Translations under genes and position numbers: made by a program
The notes under the pieces: model-generated
What the model was told of the DNA's origin: nothing
Seen by the model: the letters and a program-made list of their open reading frames with translations, nothing else
Database searches by the model: none
Shown here: piece by piece, positions 8,248 through 10,292 of the stretch
Numbering within the stretch: the stretch's first letter is position 1
Layout of the letters: each line of letters starts with the position of its first letter
Source of the DNA: Euperipatoides rowelli
Lineage: Eukaryota; Onychophora; Udeonychophora; Euonychophora; Peripatopsidae
NCBI GenBank assembly: GCA_003024985.2
Contig: PXIH01S0001716.1
Reading direction: 5' to 3' (one strand)
DNA: 10,292 nucleotides

Positions 8248-8513
8248 GCTCATGTTAGAAATTCCAAATTTTGGGTGATTTTTCAGCTGGATGATGCACC
8301 TCCATATTGGGCATTAATTGTTGGATATTTCCCTTAATGTCCCACTTCCTGATAATTGGATTGAGTGGGATAGTCTGACACATGGACATTCTAAATATTT
8401 TCCTGTGGGATTAAGTTTATTTGGAATAAAGTCTGAGGAACATTATATCATTGCATGACAAAGTCTGAAAGATATTTGCTCCATAACAGACACACATTGT
8501 CTGAAAAGCTGAA
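8248..8513 (+). mobile_element. Decayed IS630/mariner-type DDE transposase fragment
   Basis: Plus-strand segments match the C-terminal half of a transposase family common in insect genomes, whose consensus I recall as QQDGAPPHW..., WIGR.GP..WP.RSPDLTPLDFFLWG..K..VY. Here one sees FQLDDAPPYWALIV (about 8281-8322), a frameshift, LPDNWIEWDSLTHG (about 8345-8386), then in another frame IFLWD (about 8397-8411), and then QSLKDICS in the frame of WIEW. The Asp of DGAPPH, taken as catalytic in this superfamily, is present (DDAPP). The usual SPDL segment carrying the third acidic residue is not recognisable. Two frame changes and stops show it is inactive. The N-terminal helix-turn-helix part and terminal inverted repeats are absent. 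Confidence 0.65.
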
Positions 8514-8640
8514 GTTGTCAAACTCCTATTTTGAGAAAGATTTACCATAGTTCTCATTTTATCTTTGAAACAAAAAAAATTATCTACATGAAAAATAAAT
8601 TTAAAAAGACAATAATGAAATTGATATGTTCAGACACTTT

Positions 8641-9073
8641 ATGTCAGATAAAGAAGTTGGCAATGTGTTTAAATGAAGGGAAAATATGTCTGATTAGAAA
8701 ACACTCATTTCCCAATGTTTACATTAATCCCTCACTTCCCAATGTTCAAGTCAATCACTTAGACCACCCTCAATCCAATGGAACAGCAGAAAGGGATAAT
8801 GCCAAAATCATTAATGTTCTGGTGAAGATATTGTAATGACAATTATAACATTTGGGATGAAATTTTATCCTTTGCTCTACACTCATTAAACTCTGGGGTG
8901 CATAGATTTATAGATGAATCTTTTATATTATTCTTAGGTTTGATCCTACTGGCCCATCCTCAGAGTTTAATCTCAAAACGTGTGTAACGTCAAATGATAA
9001 CACTGATATTCAGGAGCTTCCTAAAAGAGTGACCTTGGCACATACAGACACATACAATTACACAAGAATTTAA
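8641..9073 (+). mobile_element. Decayed Ty3/gypsy-type retrotransposon integrase fragment
   Basis: The clearest part, 8708-8836, reads HLDHPQSNGTAERDN, matching the integrase signature HPQ(T/S)NGxxERxN, whose Glu (codon 8789) is the third catalytic residue of the D,D,E triad. After a frameshift, 8838-8935 reads NIWDEILSFALHSLNSG, matching 'WDE.L.fA..s.Ns..H' of the integrase core end. Then FDPTGPSSEFN matches the 'yG.dP..P' segment, in a third frame that ends at TAA 9071-9073. An upstream SDKEVGNVF at 8644-8670 may be what is left of the 'SDxGxEFxN' segment with the second Asp. No reverse transcriptase, protease or LTR is visible. The copy is broken by frameshifts and a small duplication. A BEL-type or KRBA2-like domesticated integrase is less likely, because the NGxxER context and following WDE region look like Ty3/gypsy. 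Confidence 0.7.
8709..8762 (+). repeat. 27-bp tandem duplication inside the integrase fragment
   Basis: Two adjacent 27-base units (8709-8735 and 8736-8762) both begin TTCCCAATGTT and agree at about 20 of 27 positions. In the integrase frame they give FPNVYINPS and LPNVQVNHL. The period keeps the frame. It widens the gap between the candidate second Asp and the catalytic Glu. Confidence 0.7.
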
Positions 9074-10175
9074 CAAAAACATTCTAAATGATTGCCGCTG
9101 TAATGGACTGATAAAAATATTAGGACACAGGAGACAAAATTTGTTAGAAAAAAGCAGGGGAAGAAAGATTGGAAAAGTGCATGGAACAAATTGGATGAAA
9201 AAACATGTAAAAAACAGTGGTAATAGAATGGGGAGAAAATGGGAAAAGAAGAGAAGGGCAATGGATGGGAGAAGATAAAGGAGAGATGTGGAAGTATTGC
9301 AAAGAACGGAAAGTAATTTTCTTTAGTTTAATGCTTCCATTTATATTATAGACTTTATTTAGTTGAAACAATTTGCAAGTTAACATCATAAACAGTGAAT
9401 TTGATCTCCATGTTTATAGTCATGATTTAAAATAAACATATTAAGCTGACTTTAGATAGAGATTTCATAATTGAGAAATATATAAACTATGGGTTTGGAA
9501 AGATTATTTTTTTTTTTGTCCAACTCAATAAAATTGTTCTGAAGTTGCAGAAACTAGAGTAGCTTAGTCAATTATTTTTATCTACACTGTCATGGATGAC
9601 AAATGATAAGCTTTTTAATAGGTTTTCTTTGGGATTATTCTGATAGAAGTCTCAAGGTAAATTGGCTCTATTTTTTTTTTTATAAGTCGATTATCTAAAT
9701 GATTGTAAATGGGTTGAAATTTCAATTGATTAATATTTTATAAAGCAAGTTCATTTGCTTAATTTAATTTTATATAGTCTATCACAAAATGCACGTTGAA
9801 TTAAATTGGCAATTAAAAATAATAAATATTTAATCAATGTCCTAAAAACAATATAATTAGATATTATTTACAGCTGATATTCTTCACTTTAATCACAGTT
9901 TGATATTGAACTAAATAATTCATCATTGTTTATCATGATTTAGTTATTCAACATTTTGATTCTAATTACCTATTCAAAAATATGTGTAGATTTTTTTGTT
10001 ATAAAATTTAATGACTAAAAACACTTTAAAAACATCAAAAATTCACAAACATGTTTTATGTATTCAATTTTATATTAATAGTAATAAAAAAATAAAAAAT
10101 AAATCTTTGTTCTAACTTTTCACAAAGATGATATAAGTCGATCATTTGGTCAGATTCCGTTATCTGCCCACCAAT
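9074..10175. other. No recognisable gene; purine-rich then AT-rich DNA
   Basis: From about 9126 to 9315 the plus strand is strikingly rich in A and G, which creates spurious minus-strand frames full of Ser, Phe and Pro. A short plus-strand run near 9110-9210 (for example KFVRKKQGKKDWKSAWNK) is basic and could be a remnant of a retroelement C-terminus, but I cannot support that. From about 9320 to 10120 the DNA is AT-rich with no coding signal. Confidence 0.5.
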
Positions 10176-10241
10176 ATGGCTGACGGTAGTAAGCTGAAAT
10201 TATCTAGATCGGCGCTCAACAAAAGATTATTTCACCTCTAG
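10176..10241 (+). CDS. Possible short first-exon frame at the window edge
   Basis: Near the right edge the sequence becomes visibly less AT-rich. An ATG with A at -3 and G at +4 opens MADGSKLKLSRSALNKRLFHL and then a TAG. The start Met-Ala-Asp-Gly-Ser is typical of N-termini of animal genes, and GTAGTAAG within it could act as a splice donor after the first few codons. Nothing downstream is available to test this. The frame as read is only 21 codons, so chance is a real alternative. Confidence 0.2.
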   Translation: MADGSKLKLSRSALNKRLFHL

Positions 10242-10292
10242 ATTATCCTAGGGTTCAGGGTTTTGGTCAGGTTAGGACTGTAAAGAAAATAT

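Noticed and set aside
9070-9389. Two overlapping minus-strand Ser/Phe/Pro-rich frames
   Set aside because: They arise from the purine-rich plus strand; pyrimidine-rich codons avoid stops by composition alone.
10246-10284. Telomere-like GGGTT/GGTTAGG strings
   Set aside because: The strings are irregular, few and not in tandem, so they do not form a telomeric repeat.

Overview
The window looks like nuclear DNA from an AT-rich invertebrate, roughly 70% A+T by eye. An arthropod or a mollusc is likely, but the sequence does not decide which. It has no bacterial operon layout and no long intact gene. It is rich in poly(A)/poly(T), short AT microsatellites and decayed pieces of several eukaryotic mobile-element families. 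No RNA gene or CRISPR array was seen.

Layout. 1-936 is AT-rich and empty. 937-1326 (minus) is an unrecognised reading frame of about 130 codons, broken by one stop next to a 13-base G run. 1347-1541 (plus) is the 3' tip of an RTE-like non-LTR retrotransposon with a GAT tail. 1542-2499 is empty. 2500-2751 (plus) is a LINE ORF1-like fragment, followed by an A/T-rich tail at 2797-2907. 2908-4912 is empty and very AT-rich.

The main object is at 4913-7850 on the minus strand, in DNA visibly less AT-rich than its flanks. It is a frameshifted, stop-riddled copy of a large multi-domain protein gene. When the three minus frames are followed in order, short segments match, in the right order, a widespread invertebrate family that I know from memory only as 'uncharacterized protein'. 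The hallmarks are ADNxDxNxDT, TFDxPLY, LGGFH, SFLGxxxxLMxxSG, MLPFFAxxGxNSYTK, TIEQ, DxDLLVxxLY, GxDTxS..GK and a terminal tesmin/TSO1-like CXC cysteine motif. Copies of this family are numerous in invertebrate genomes, so a mobile-element link is plausible, but I infer that rather than see it.

Upstream of that gene, in the opposite orientation, lie a 21-bp tandem repeat (8011-8073, with diverged units at 8175-8216), a decayed IS630/mariner-type DDE transposase (8248-8513) and a decayed Ty3/gypsy-type integrase (8641-9073) with a 27-bp internal duplication. A purine-rich stretch follows at 9126-9315, then AT-rich DNA. At the right edge (10176-10241), a less AT-rich patch holds a short ATG frame that could be a first exon.

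Nothing here works together as one pathway. The window reads as an intergenic or intronic graveyard of unrelated elements. The two items most worth following are the CXC-family pseudogene and the unrecognised minus-strand frame at 937-1326.
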